Assembly (NCBI GenBank): GCA_041650795.1
Contig: JBAZKK010000005.1
Location: 1 to 57,861 of the forward strand
DNA length: 57,861 nt
DNA from: JBAZKK01 sp041650795
GTDB lineage: Bacteria; Omnitrophota; Gorgyraeia; Gygaellales; Profunditerraquicolaceae
Direction: 5' to 3'
Both the position numbers and the translations under genes were made by a program. How positions within the stretch are numbered: the first letter of the stretch is position 1; each line of letters begins with the position of its first letter. Below the pieces are notes generated by a model. It saw only the letters and a list, made by a program, of their open reading frames with translations. It did no database searches and was not told the origin of the DNA. Positions 17,041 through 26,181 of this stretch are shown here, one piece after another.

Positions 17041-17094
17041 AAAATACTGCGTTTTTGTAACATAATCTTTAAGAAAATGCAAACTTTTCGCAAA
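17041..17094 (-). promoter_or_regulatory. Pho box C with -10, promoter of the TPR-mnmG-queG-phoBR operon
   Basis: Minus-strand hexamers at 11-bp period: TTTGCG (17094-17089), TTTGCA (17083-17078), TTAAAG (17072-17067) and GTTACA (17061-17056). A -10 TATTTT lies at 17046-17041, 9 bp after the last hexamer. A nine-T run at 17100-17092 overlaps the first hexamer; it follows a weak stem after apgM and might also help end that transcript. Confidence 0.82.
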
Positions 17095-17195
17095 AAAAAA
17101 GGCGGCTCCCGAAACCATGGTATTTCTTGGAATCCTCCTATATTTAAAAGAATTAAGCTGGAAAGGGAGTAAAAAATATTAAATTTACCCTGCTA

Positions 17196-18476
17196 TTAAC
17201 GTGCCATATTTACAAGGAGAGGCATGATGTCGCGGCCTTTTAATGCGCCGATGGAGCCGAGCTTCGAGGACTTCTCGGAAAAACTCAAAGAACCGTCGGG
17301 CTTGATGTTCCCGCCGCAGACCAGCAAGGGCACCGGATCGGCAGAATGGGCCTTGATGGCGCAAACCGTAGAATGGTCAGCCGTTACCGCTACGATAGTA
17401 TCGCTAAGGTCAAGGCTGGGAAGGAGGTTGCTAAAAAAGAACTTGTCGATCGCCTCGATGATATCCTTTTTCTTCCTGTAATCTCCGTCATGGGCAGGCT
17501 CGTCAGGACCCTTGATATGCACATAGATGCCGTCGTAAATCTTCAAGGACTCCAGGGCCACCTTTGCCCAAACCGGATAATCTACGTCAAGGTGGCCGGT
17601 GGATTCCGGCACCTCGATAATCTCCATCCCGGTCAAAAGAGCAATCCCCTTCTCCACCGGCATCTGCACAAAGGAGCCGAACCTAAGCTTGTAGACATCG
17701 CCCATCTTAGGGAATTTCGGAAGGCGGTCACCGGCATCGCGCGATAAAATCACATTGGCCGGGAGTTTCCCTTCGGCAAGCCTCTTCTTATTCAGGGCAC
17801 ATTCATTGAGGACGAGATTGGACTTTTGGGTAAATTCATTCAGGAGGTTCGCGGCCTCCGCTGCCTCGGAGGAATCCTCATATCCCGGCATAGGCGCTGA
17901 AACGGAAACGGTATTCTCAAATTTCTCCTTGGCTACGCCAAATACCCCTTCGCGGTCATAGGCAGGGTCGGTATTGGTAATCCAGCCTGATAACTTGGAA
18001 CGCATCCCGCGTATCACCAGCACCCCGCGGTGGCCGATGGTGTTCTTAAACTCAAATGTGCCGTTGGTAAGGGCGACCTTGGAATTTATCTCCTTGGAAA
18101 GCGCGGTGGCCTCTTCGGTAACAAGGTTCCTGCCTACCCGGCGGTCCTTGATGGCTTTGCCGTCAGCTCCAACAGTGGCGAAATTCACCCTGAAAGCCAC
18201 GTCTCCGTCATTAACGCTTAAGCCCTCGGCAAAGGACTCTAAAGGACCCCTGCCGGTATAATACTTGTGCGCATCATACCCCAACAGGCTGATTACCGCG
18301 ATATCGGATTCGGGAGCAATGCCCTCCCCTACCGTATAGACAAATCCCGTAATGCCTTTTTGCGCCAGGCGGTCAAGATTAGGGGTAAGCGCAGCCTCAA
18401 GGGGGGTCTTGTCATCCAAATCCTTAAGCGGCAGGTCCCCTAAACCGTCCAGCACAATATATAATATTTTTTTCAT
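17196..18476 (-). CDS. apgM: 2,3-bisphosphoglycerate-independent phosphoglycerate mutase, archaeal type
   Basis: Glycolytic interconversion of 3- and 2-phosphoglycerate by the ApgM branch of the alkaline-phosphatase superfamily. The 426-aa protein has the metal motif VLDGLGD at residues 8-14, the phosphorylated serine S57 in APESDIAVISLLGYD, and the C-terminal metal ligands HIKGPDEPAHDGD and TADHSTVCAIKAHSADPVP. The length is normal for ApgM (about 400-430). It has a good AGGAGAG ribosome site and lies 17 bp after nrdJ, probably co-transcribed. This type is common in archaea and in deep-branching or anaerobic bacteria. Confidence 0.95.
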   Translation of the reverse strand: MKKILYIVLDGLGDLPLKDLDDKTPLEAALTPNLDRLAQKGITGFVYTVGEGIAPESDIAVISLLGYDAHKYYTGRGPLESFAEGLSVNDGDVAFRVNFATVGADGKAIKDRRVGRNLVTEEATALSKEINSKVALTNGTFEFKNTIGHRGVLVIRGMRSKLSGWITNTDPAYDREGVFGVAKEKFENTVSVSAPMPGYEDSSEAAEAANLLNEFTQKSNLVLNECALNKKRLAEGKLPANVILSRDAGDRLPKFPKMGDVYKLRFGSFVQMPVEKGIALLTGMEIIEVPESTGHLDVDYPVWAKVALESLKIYDGIYVHIKGPDEPAHDGDYRKKKDIIEAIDKFFFSNLLPSLDLSDTIVAVTADHSTVCAIKAHSADPVPLLVCGGNIKPDGSLSFSEKSSKLGSIGALKGRDIMPLLVNMAR

Positions 18477-18492
18477 TATTTACTCTCCTGCC

Positions 18493-20799
18493 CTAACACT
18501 TTGAAAACCCGCAGGCATGACACTTGACGCAGCCTTCCTCATGCCGCAGCGCACCCCCGCAATCAGGGCAAACCCCTACGATATTTCCGTGGGTTTTATT
18601 ATCCTTCAGCTCGCTGCCGTCCTCGCTGGAATGCTTCATGGCTACGCTGGCAGCCTCCACCTCCTCGGGAACAACATTTACATTTGCGTTAACCAGTCTC
18701 TTCTCAACCACCCGCGCAATGGCGTCTGCGCAGGAGAATATACGCTGCCCCTTTTCCCAGGAAGGAGAAGGGCAACGGATATTGCGCAACTGCTCAATTA
18801 TGGATTTTACCTCAATGCCCGAACGGAAACCCAGCGAAACCAGGCGGCCGATCGCCTCCAACTGCGATGCGGCGCAACCGCCGGCCTTGCCCATCTGGGT
18901 AAAAAGCTCGAAGGGCTTTCCCCGCTCGTCAACGTTGATAGTCACGTAAAGGTTGCCGCAACCGGTGGAGACCTTGGTAGTAGTGCCGATAATCACCTCC
19001 GGACGCGGCCGCGGAGCGATCTCTTTATTTACGGGCTGCGCTGCCGCTTGCCCCTCGGATTTAGCATCCTTGACTGTCCCAATATTCAAAACCTGCTCCT
19101 CGCGGCTCCTGTCGCGGTAAATGGTAATACCTTTACACCCCAGCTCATAAGCCAAAAGATAAGATTTCCTTACGTCATCAATGGTAGCCTCATGCGCAAA
19201 ATTTATGGTCTTGGAAGTAGCGTTGTGCACGTATCTCTGGAAAGCTGCCTGCATACGCACGTGCCACTCCGGCGAGATGTCGTGGGAGGTAACGAAGATG
19301 CGCTTGACGTCTTCGGGAACCTCCGGGATATCCTTGAGGCACCCTTTATCCGCAATCTTCTGCATCAGCTGAAGGCTGTAGAAACCGCGCTGGCGCGCAA
19401 CCTCTTCAAATATGGGGTCCACCTCCAGCAGCTTATCGTTATCCATGACGTTACGGTGATACACTATGGCAAACAAGGGCTCGATGCCAGAAGAGCATGG
19501 ACCTGCGATAATACTGATGGTGCCGGTAGGGGCAATGGTGGTAAGAGTGGCGTTACGCACCTTGATGCCCTTTTCCTTCCTGTCATAAATACTGCCTTTA
19601 TATGCCGGGAAGGCCCCTTTTTCTTTTGCCAACTCCTGGGATTTTTTCGTCGCCTCATCCAGGATAAAAGCCATCACCTTCTCTGCAAGGGCTACCGCCT
19701 CTTCGGAATCATACGGGATACCCAGGCGGATAAGCAGGCTTGCCCATCCCATCACGCCTAAGCCTATCTTGCGCGTCAGCTTAGTGGCCTTCTCAATCTC
19801 CGGCAGAGGGTACCTATTTACATCGATAAGGTCATCCAGAAAATGCACTGCCAGGCGGCTTACCTCTTTGAGTTTCTGCCAGTCTATCTCTGCGCGGCCG
19901 TTTATCTTCCTGCACATGCGCTCAAGGTTAATCGAACCCAGGTCACAGCTCTCATAGGGCAGGAGAGGCTGCTCTCCGCAGGGATTGGTGCTTTCAATCC
20001 TCCCCAGTTTCGGGGTGGGGTTTTCCTGATTGACACGGTCGATAAAGATAATGCCCGGCTCGCCGTTCTTGTGCGCCTGCTTTACAATCAACTCAAATAC
20101 ATCCTTGGCATTAAGGCGCCCCACTACTTTCTTCCCGCGAGGGTCAATTAAATCGTAATCCTCCCCTGACTTGAGTTTTTTCATGAAATCATCGGTAATG
20201 GCGACCGAGATGTTGAAATTGTTGATGGACCTGTTATTCTCCTTGCAGGTGATAAACTCCAGGATGTCCGGGTGGTCTACCGCAAGTATCCCCATGTTTG
20301 CGCCTCGGCGGGTACCCCCCTGCTTTACGGCCTCGGTAGCGGAATCATAAACCTTCATAAAGGAAACCGGGCCCGATGCCACCCCTCCGGTAGTCTTGAC
20401 TACCGAGTTCTTGGGGCGAAGCCGCGAAAAAGAAAACCCGGTCCCTCCACCGCTCTTATGTATGATGGCAGTGGCCTTTAAGGTCTCGAATATCGACTCC
20501 ATCGCGTCATCGATAGGCAGGGTAAAGCAGGCGGAGAGCTGCCCCAGATCCCTGCCTGCGTTCATAAGGCAAGGGGAATTAGGAAGGAATTCCAGCGCCG
20601 TCATTGCGCGGCAGAATGAATCCGCCACCCCTGCTACCTCTTTCTCTTCTGCGCCGTAAAGCTTTTCCGCCTCGGCAATGGCCCGAGCCACCCTACGGAA
20701 CAACTCTTCAGGGGTTTCCACCACTTCTCCTTCGGTATTTTTTTTGAGGTAACGCCTCTCTAGGACCTTCAGGGAATTTTGGGATAATTTCAATGACAT
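18493..20799 (-). CDS. nrdJ: Adenosylcobalamin-dependent ribonucleotide reductase (class II)
   Basis: 768-aa enzyme that reduces ribonucleotides to deoxyribonucleotides with a B12-generated thiyl radical, independent of oxygen. Visible: FLPNSPCLMNAGRDLGQLSACF (first redox Cys, about residues 73-92), KSGGGTGFSFSRLRP, the finger-loop cysteine in NPCGEQPLLPYESCDLGSINL, PTGTISIIAGPCSSGIEP, a TSCPD domain (STGCGNLYVTIN, then GGCAASQLEAIGRLVSL) and a C-terminal zinc-ribbon/shuttle tail CPDCGG...CVKCHACGFSKC. It lacks an obvious N-terminal ATP cone. Its own sigma-70 promoter lies at 20844-20872. A B12-dependent enzyme suits an anaerobic or microaerobic habitat. Confidence 0.97.
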   Translation of the reverse strand: MSLKLSQNSLKVLERRYLKKNTEGEVVETPEELFRRVARAIAEAEKLYGAEEKEVAGVADSFCRAMTALEFLPNSPCLMNAGRDLGQLSACFTLPIDDAMESIFETLKATAIIHKSGGGTGFSFSRLRPKNSVVKTTGGVASGPVSFMKVYDSATEAVKQGGTRRGANMGILAVDHPDILEFITCKENNRSINNFNISVAITDDFMKKLKSGEDYDLIDPRGKKVVGRLNAKDVFELIVKQAHKNGEPGIIFIDRVNQENPTPKLGRIESTNPCGEQPLLPYESCDLGSINLERMCRKINGRAEIDWQKLKEVSRLAVHFLDDLIDVNRYPLPEIEKATKLTRKIGLGVMGWASLLIRLGIPYDSEEAVALAEKVMAFILDEATKKSQELAKEKGAFPAYKGSIYDRKEKGIKVRNATLTTIAPTGTISIIAGPCSSGIEPLFAIVYHRNVMDNDKLLEVDPIFEEVARQRGFYSLQLMQKIADKGCLKDIPEVPEDVKRIFVTSHDISPEWHVRMQAAFQRYVHNATSKTINFAHEATIDDVRKSYLLAYELGCKGITIYRDRSREEQVLNIGTVKDAKSEGQAAAQPVNKEIAPRPRPEVIIGTTTKVSTGCGNLYVTINVDERGKPFELFTQMGKAGGCAASQLEAIGRLVSLGFRSGIEVKSIIEQLRNIRCPSPSWEKGQRIFSCADAIARVVEKRLVNANVNVVPEEVEAASVAMKHSSEDGSELKDNKTHGNIVGVCPDCGGALRHEEGCVKCHACGFSKC

Positions 20800-20843
20800 G
20801 GCGCGCTCCGCGTTAAAATGTTGATTGATGATCGATAGAGAAA

Positions 20844-20872
20844 AGTATAAATGTTATTGCAATGTTTGTCAA
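20844..20872 (-). promoter_or_regulatory. Sigma-70 promoter of nrdJ-apgM
   Basis: Consensus -35 TTGACA at 20872-20867 and -10 TATACT at 20849-20844 with a 17-bp spacer, 45 bp before the nrdJ start. Confidence 0.8.
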
Positions 20873-20910
20873 CAAAAAAATACAATATCTGGTAGGTGAT
20901 CTGTTTAAAT

Positions 20911-20926
20911 ATACAACAAGTTGTAT
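20911..20926. promoter_or_regulatory. 16-bp palindrome at the end of the LacI-family gene
   Basis: ATACAAC and GTTGTAT flank an AA centre, next to the LacI-family stop codon and about 40 bp upstream of the nrdJ -35. It could be an operator or a weak AT-rich transcript end. It lacks the central CG usual for LacI-family operators and does not fit the NrdR box at its centre. Confidence 0.3.
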
Positions 20927-21957
20927 TATTTCCCGAGCGGGCGGCAGGATTCCCGGATCACGAGTTCCGTCGGCAAAACCCTTTTTTTAGGGGCGTTATC
21001 CTTGCTTTTGGAATTCATGATATTGTATAATTCCTTGACGCTCTCCTCTGCCATCTTTATTAACGGCTGTTTCACGGTAGTCAGGGCAACCGGTCCATAA
21101 AGCCCCGAAGGGTTATCATCAAAACCGATAATGGATAAGTCGCGCGGTATCTCTCTCGCCATTTCTCTGGCTACCGCCATCACCTCCAGCGCCATAGAGT
21201 CTGAGGCTACAAATACCGCGCTGGGAGGCTCCTTCATCTTTAAGAGCGTCTCTGCTGCCTGGCGCGCCTGGCCGCGCGAGTAATCAGTTTTAAAAACCAA
21301 TTCCTCCTTGAAAATGATGTTATTCTTATCAAGGGCCTTCTTGTACCCCTCAAAACGCTGTGCTGCCGCCTGGGTTACCAGGTCGCCGCTGATGTGCGCT
21401 ATTTTCTTATGGCCGAGGCTAATGAGGTAATTCACCGCAGCCTCGGCCCCTCCGACATTATCCACCGCTATACAACTGACCGGAAGGTCCTGAAGGTAAT
21501 TATTAATAACGACACAGGGGATGCCGCCTGCGACAGCATCCTCCACCTGGGCGCGGTTGCCGATAATATCCGAGAATATCACCCCTCCCAGGCCCGTTAG
21601 ATTCAACTGGGTGCGCGTATCCGTAAGATGCAGAAGGAGGTCAAGTTTGAGCGCTTCGCAAAGTGTGCCGATGCCGCGGATTAACTCCAGGGCGTAGAAT
21701 GAATAAAATACCCCTTCGTAACGCGGTATCACCAGGGCTACGATGTTGCTCCTGCCGCTGGCAAGCTGCTGCGCGAGGCTGGAAGGCTGGTATTTAAGCT
21801 GCTTCATCACCTCTAATACCCGCCGCCGGTTCGCCTCCTTGACTGAAGGGAATTTATTGATGACGCGCGAAACCGTCGTAATGGAAACCCCGCTTAAGCG
21901 GGCGACGTCATGAATGGAAACTGCCTTGCCGGAGGTTGGTTTTTTAGTGCGGGTCAT
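20926..21957 (-). CDS. LacI-family transcriptional regulator
   Basis: 343-aa sugar-responsive repressor. The LacI helix-turn-helix is at residues 13-36 (SIHDVARLSGVSITTVSRVIN) with the hinge (NRRRVLEVMKQLKYQPSSLAQQLASG) to about 68. The periplasmic-binding-like effector domain follows, with GYKKAL, AVFVASDSMALEVM and DLSIIGFDDNPSGLYGPVALTTVKQP. The ligand is unknown. It follows the coiled-coil gene by 16 bp and forms the tail of the ROK operon, close to the glycoside hydrolase module, so a plant- or microbial-glycan derived sugar is the likely effector (inference). Confidence 0.93.
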   Translation of the reverse strand: MTRTKKPTSGKAVSIHDVARLSGVSITTVSRVINKFPSVKEANRRRVLEVMKQLKYQPSSLAQQLASGRSNIVALVIPRYEGVFYSFYALELIRGIGTLCEALKLDLLLHLTDTRTQLNLTGLGGVIFSDIIGNRAQVEDAVAGGIPCVVINNYLQDLPVSCIAVDNVGGAEAAVNYLISLGHKKIAHISGDLVTQAAAQRFEGYKKALDKNNIIFKEELVFKTDYSRGQARQAAETLLKMKEPPSAVFVASDSMALEVMAVAREMAREIPRDLSIIGFDDNPSGLYGPVALTTVKQPLIKMAEESVKELYNIMNSKSKDNAPKKRVLPTELVIRESCRPLGK

Positions 21958-21973
21958 TTATATGAAGACTCTG

Positions 21974-23140
21974 TTACTTTATAATATCGCCTACCTTGAT
22001 GGGGGTCTTTTCTTCCTTGATGTCACAGGCGGTAATACCCTTGCGCGCCTGCACCACCTCGATAGTCCCCACCAGTTTCCCCGAACGGTAAACATGAAAG
22101 ATATCTCCGATCTTCAAACCATAATCCTCTCCCAGGTCAATGATAATGAACCTGCTCTCGCGGTTTACCTCGAGTATCCTGCCAATCCCTTCGGTGGCGG
22201 CTGAGATGCGCTCTGCAGGCGCAGGCATTTCTGAGCCGGGCCGCACCACAATCGGTGGCAGCTCCACTGATTCCTTCTTGGGTTCGTTTGTCTCTGGTTC
22301 TTCTCCGCTGCGGATAGCCTGAAGCTTCTCTTTGACGTCTCCCATCTGGTACATCTTACTCTCCAGCATTGTTCCCATCTCGTCAAACTGCCGCTGGAGG
22401 GCAGCCTTATCTTCCTGGAGCTTCTGCAACTTGTTCTCCAGGTATGTCTTGCGGCTGCCAAGATACCTCAATTGTCTGCGGAGAGAGGAATTTTCCTTCT
22501 TGACGGCCGCGAGGTTATCCTGGATTTTCATCTTGGCGTTCTTTTCCCTCACCAGGTCTATGCTGATGCTATCCATCCCCTGCACCTGCTGCTCAAGAAT
22601 CTCTTTGTCGCGGGCAAGGTTCTTCAAGTCCAACTCCAGGGACCCCTTGTCGCGCTTGAGCTGTTCATTTGCAATCTTGAGCCTCTCCAATTCGCTGCGC
22701 AGCCCCTCCACCCGCACCGAGAGGTCCGTTTTATCCTTCAATACCTTTGCCCAATAAGACTCTTCCTTGGAAGATGCGCTCTCGGAGACCCCTTGCCTGG
22801 CCTCGCCAATCTGGTCTTTCAACCTTTCCTGCGTTGCATCCCTTTCCTTAACCAGGGCCTCATATTGTTTCTGGAGCTCGTCCCTACGGGATGCAAGTTC
22901 ATCCTTCTCTTTGGCAAGTTTATCCAGCTCTTCCTTTAAGGCACCGAACTTATTCTCAATCTCCTTTTTATCCTTAATGCCATCCTCGACCTTTTTGGCG
23001 AGAGAGGCATTTTCTTCTTTGAGGGCGTCCCTGGCGAGCTCCGCTGCCTTGCGGGAATTGCAACTCTGGAAGTTGGCAAAGACGCTGATTAATAAGGCTG
23101 CTGCCAGGCCTATTGCCACAAACTTTATCTTATCTTCCAT
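21974..23140 (-). CDS. Membrane-anchored coiled-coil protein with C-terminal FlgT-C-like domain
   Basis: 388-aa protein with one N-terminal membrane helix (about residues 6-24) followed by a cysteine (FQSCNSRK), then about 240 residues of almost continuous heptad-rich coiled coil (KKVEDGIKDKKEIENKFGALK through LQRQFDEMGTMLESKMYQM). A Pro-rich linker leads to a small C-terminal beta domain (GRILEVNRESRFIIIDLGED, then YGLKIGDIFHVYRSGKLVGTI) resembling the FlgT C-terminal fold seen in many envelope coiled-coil proteins. It lies between the ROK and LacI-type genes with short gaps. Role unknown; a periplasm-spanning spacer is inferred. Confidence 0.8.
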   Translation of the reverse strand: MEDKIKFVAIGLAAALLISVFANFQSCNSRKAAELARDALKEENASLAKKVEDGIKDKKEIENKFGALKEELDKLAKEKDELASRRDELQKQYEALVKERDATQERLKDQIGEARQGVSESASSKEESYWAKVLKDKTDLSVRVEGLRSELERLKIANEQLKRDKGSLELDLKNLARDKEILEQQVQGMDSISIDLVREKNAKMKIQDNLAAVKKENSSLRRQLRYLGSRKTYLENKLQKLQEDKAALQRQFDEMGTMLESKMYQMGDVKEKLQAIRSGEEPETNEPKKESVELPPIVVRPGSEMPAPAERISAATEGIGRILEVNRESRFIIIDLGEDYGLKIGDIFHVYRSGKLVGTIEVVQARKGITACDIKEEKTPIKVGDIIK

Positions 23141-23162
23141 AAACCTTCCTTCATCTTTTAAG

Positions 23163-24398
23163 CTATAGCAGGCGCGCGAATATCTTCTGGGCCACCAGGC
23201 TTGCCGCCCCCGCTGCCACGGCGTTCTCCCTGAGGGCCGAATAAATAATCCTTAGGTCCTGCGTCTCTTCCCTAAAGGCCCAGTCTTTGACAGTGGAATT
23301 TACGGCCTCCAAGAATCTCTCACCGGCATCCTCCAGTCCCCCTCCGATAATGACCGTTTCGGGGTTCAACAAATTCACGAGATAGGCGATCTTGATGCCT
23401 AACCTCTTGGCAGCCCTCTCTAATGCCGCAACCGAGGTAGGATCGTTCTCCTGGGCTGCGCTTAAGATTGTCTTGAGCTCGAGACTGGTCGAATCAACCG
23501 AAGTCATTTTAAAGAACTTCTCCGCAGCCCTATGGTCGCGGGAGAATACCGTCTTTAAGTCCTCCGTTATCCCGAGGTCGGTCTCCCAGCGTTTCAGGAA
23601 ACAGTTATTGCCTATTTTGCAATTAAAGAGGTCGTCCTGGCGATAATTATAAATGGAGACCTCTCCTGCATAACCGTTGGTGCCGGTGTAGATTTCTCCG
23701 TTGATGATTATACCACAGCCTACCCCGGAAAACATATAAATGACATTTTTGAATTCGCGCTCGATGTCCATCCATTGCTCTCCGAAACAGGCGCAGGTAG
23801 CGTCATTCTCTATTAAGACCGGCAGGTCGAACTCGTTCTCAATAAGCTCGGCCAGCGAGAGGTCAACCGAGGCATAGGTATAATAATGGTCCATCCTCTG
23901 CGGCCAGTGGATGGAGCCGTCCTTTTTATTAATGAGTCCTGCGATGCCGACCCCGATGCCCTTGATATTAGCAGTGTACTGCTTGGAGCGCTTAAGGATC
24001 TCGCGGATAATCTCCAGCACGCACTCCGCAATCTCCTTGACGTTGGCGCGGGGCCTGGCAATCTGGGTCTTGGTAAGAATATTGCCCTTGAGGTCTACCA
24101 GGAGGCCGACCATATTCATAAGGTTCAAACCCACGCCTATGATGTAACCGCCGTGGGGGTTTAGTTCTATTAGGGTGGGACGCCTCCCTCCTTCAGATAC
24201 ATCGAGCTCCTTCTCGTAAACAAGCTTATTCTTCAGGAAATCATCGATGTAATTGGAGACGGTAACTACGTTTATTCCTATTTCTTTGGAGATGTCCGGC
24301 CGGCTGATAGGGCCTTTTTTCCTGAGGATTTCGAGGATCCGGATGTTGCGTCTTTCCTTTTCGCTGAATTCCTGTTTTTGCAGGTCGATATTCCTCAT
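23163..24398 (-). CDS. ROK-family transcriptional regulator (NagC/XylR type)
   Basis: 411-aa repressor-kinase-ORF protein. The winged helix is at about residues 18-70 (ILEILRKKGPISRPDISKEI, TVSNYIDDFLKNKLV). The ROK sugar-binding domain follows from about 85, with GVGIAGLIN, IENDATCACFGEQW and VNLLNPETVIIGGGLEDAG. The zinc segment of ROK repressors (CxCGxxGC) is reduced to NCKIGNNC, so metal binding may be changed. The AT-rich promoter upstream carries an inverted repeat over its -10/-35, which suits autoregulation. The neighbouring GH/ABC genes are the plausible targets (inference). Confidence 0.92.
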   Translation of the reverse strand: MRNIDLQKQEFSEKERRNIRILEILRKKGPISRPDISKEIGINVVTVSNYIDDFLKNKLVYEKELDVSEGGRRPTLIELNPHGGYIIGVGLNLMNMVGLLVDLKGNILTKTQIARPRANVKEIAECVLEIIREILKRSKQYTANIKGIGVGIAGLINKKDGSIHWPQRMDHYYTYASVDLSLAELIENEFDLPVLIENDATCACFGEQWMDIEREFKNVIYMFSGVGCGIIINGEIYTGTNGYAGEVSIYNYRQDDLFNCKIGNNCFLKRWETDLGITEDLKTVFSRDHRAAEKFFKMTSVDSTSLELKTILSAAQENDPTSVAALERAAKRLGIKIAYLVNLLNPETVIIGGGLEDAGERFLEAVNSTVKDWAFREETQDLRIIYSALRENAVAAGAASLVAQKIFARLL

Positions 24399-24437
24399 CC
24401 GGCAGAATTAGTTTTTTTGAAATATGTCCTTAATTAA

Positions 24438-24472
24438 GACTTATTTATACTATTAAATATACTATAAGTCAA
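24438..24472 (-). promoter_or_regulatory. Promoter and candidate operator of the ROK operon
   Basis: -35 TTGACT (24472-24467), 17-bp spacer, -10 TATAAA (24449-24444). An inverted repeat GACTTAT/ATAAGTC has arms at 24464-24470 and 24438-24444, touching both promoter elements. A dyad placed there would block RNA polymerase when bound, which fits a repressor site. Confidence 0.65.
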
Positions 24473-24492
24473 GTATTTTTAAGAACTAAGGA

Positions 24493-26181
24493 TTAGGGGG
24501 TCCCGGGGGAATCGTAAACATCCACGATATCCAGATTACGGTCAACAACCCCGCTAGCGGAGACTATTACCAGGTTTACCTCCTTGCTTCCGTTGTGGAT
24601 GTACTGGGTAGTAAAAGCGGACTGGCTGGTGTCGGGCTTGGTCAGCCCCCGGCTATCCGGAGCTGTGGATGAATCATTGCTTACATCATGATAAGCCCCC
24701 AGGTGCCCTGACCAGAGATACTGGAATTCCGGCTGCAGGCATCCGTTATCGCCGTAATAATAAGAGGAACTTATATTAACATCCTGGTTCCTGGGGCTGC
24801 GGTAAGGATGGCAGTTCAATTCAAATTTAGTGCGGTCAGACTGGACATCCTGCGGTCTTAACGAAACATCTATGAAGGTCTTGAGGTTATATTCTATCGG
24901 CCTGGACCCGTCCAGTTCAGCAATCCTCTCGTTGGCAAGCGCCACCGTTTCTCTAAAACCATCCCCGGCCTTATCCTTAAGAGCCAGGTAATAACGGCGG
25001 GCTTCTTCATTCTTGCCCTCCCACTGCGCCAGGAGCCCCAGCTGATAGATGGCTGAGATTACCTGCGGGCTGACCTTATCGCTATCGGATAATTTTGTAA
25101 AATATCCCCTGCCTCCCGAGATGTCGCGCATGATATAGGTCGTGATGATTCCTAATTTATACTGCGCTTCGTCATTTTCTGGGTTATCCGGAAAAGAAGC
25201 CACGAAATCCCTGTATCTATCCTTGGCCGCAAGGAAATCTTTACCTTTTTCCAGGTTGAACGCGCGAAGATACATCAACTTCTCATCAAGGGCTTCTTTA
25301 CCCCCCAGTTCCTCTATTCTGGCAAATACCTTCTCGGCATAAAGAGGGTCGTTGGGCCTGTTGTCGCCGTAGGAAAATTGCCTCGCAATCTCAATCAGCT
25401 CCGGGGCAGCCGCAGCACCTTGCGCCTGCGCTATCCTTTCTATGTAAGCGTCGTAAACGGCCTCTGCCAAGTCCAGGTTGCCTTGGCTGTAGAAACCCAG
25501 GGCGGCCTTCTTTATTTTTCCGCTCTCCTCGCCGGGCGCAACAATTTTAGCGACGTATATCTTATATAACTGACGGGCGTTCCCCTTTTCATTGTAAGAT
25601 GAAAGCTCATCCGCTGCGGTTTTTATCAGGCCGATATCAGCCGCGTTTCCGGCGGCATACTCCTCGGTTTCAGCCATTAACCCTGAAAGCTGTAATTCTC
25701 TAGCCGGGTCCTGCTGATCCTGGTAAAACCTCCAGAGTAGAAGACGGCTTAAGATGCGCAAGGGGTCAGCCGTTGTGGTCCCCTCAAGCACCTTTGCGAT
25801 AGAACCGGTTATTTGAGTGCGCCAGGAATTCTGATTTGCAAAATACTCCTCCCATAACTGGTTATCCTCCAGGTACTTTAACTGCCTGTAGCGGGCAAGG
25901 GCAGTATAATAATCGTTCCATAATGCCAGGCCCTTGTTATCGCCGCCGCCTACAGAGGATAACGCCGTAAGAAAACCGTCAAAATCGTTATTGTTAAAAT
26001 AAAGCTCCCCCAGTTCATTAAATAGGGCGTGAAGCTTGGCGCTGTCTTTAGTTTTGTTTATCTCTGTGACTAAAAGGCTTGCCTTTTTTTGCTCGCGGCT
26101 GTCTAATGCGAATGCCGGCATAGAAAGGCAGACTAAAAAAAACAAAACAATGATGACGGTTCTGGCTAAAAGTGTTTTCAT
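24493..26181 (-). CDS. Secreted TPR-repeat protein with C-terminal beta domain
   Basis: 562-aa protein with a signal peptide (MKTLLARTVIIVLFFLVCLS, cleavage near AFA/LD). Residues about 30-420 are helical repeats of TPR/Sel1 style (LHALFNELGELYFNNNDFDGF, KKAALGFYSQGNLDLAEAVY, DEAQYKLGIITTYIM, AIYQLGLLAQWEGKNEEARR). The last about 120 residues are Tyr/Ser-rich and beta-like with cysteines (NCHPYRS, DNGCLQPE) and may be a ligand-binding module. The ATG overlaps the GH gene stop (ATGA). It is the third gene of the operon started at the promoter near 28700. It probably handles or scaffolds extracellular glycan breakdown (inference). Confidence 0.78.
   Translation of the reverse strand: MKTLLARTVIIVLFFLVCLSMPAFALDSREQKKASLLVTEINKTKDSAKLHALFNELGELYFNNNDFDGFLTALSSVGGGDNKGLALWNDYYTALARYRQLKYLEDNQLWEEYFANQNSWRTQITGSIAKVLEGTTTADPLRILSRLLLWRFYQDQQDPARELQLSGLMAETEEYAAGNAADIGLIKTAADELSSYNEKGNARQLYKIYVAKIVAPGEESGKIKKAALGFYSQGNLDLAEAVYDAYIERIAQAQGAAAAPELIEIARQFSYGDNRPNDPLYAEKVFARIEELGGKEALDEKLMYLRAFNLEKGKDFLAAKDRYRDFVASFPDNPENDEAQYKLGIITTYIMRDISGGRGYFTKLSDSDKVSPQVISAIYQLGLLAQWEGKNEEARRYYLALKDKAGDGFRETVALANERIAELDGSRPIEYNLKTFIDVSLRPQDVQSDRTKFELNCHPYRSPRNQDVNISSSYYYGDNGCLQPEFQYLWSGHLGAYHDVSNDSSTAPDSRGLTKPDTSQSAFTTQYIHNGSKEVNLVIVSASGVVDRNLDIVDVYDSPGTP

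Noticed and set aside
17092..17130. Intrinsic terminator after apgM (nine T residues)
   Set aside because: The preceding stem is only two to three pairs; the T run is better explained as part of Pho box C.
18517..19761. 414-codon plus-strand frame opposite nrdJ
   Set aside because: Lies fully antisense to a conserved enzyme and has no recognisable motifs.
20881..20926. NrdR box before nrdJ
   Set aside because: Only one palindrome, with the wrong centre, and no second box at the required spacing.
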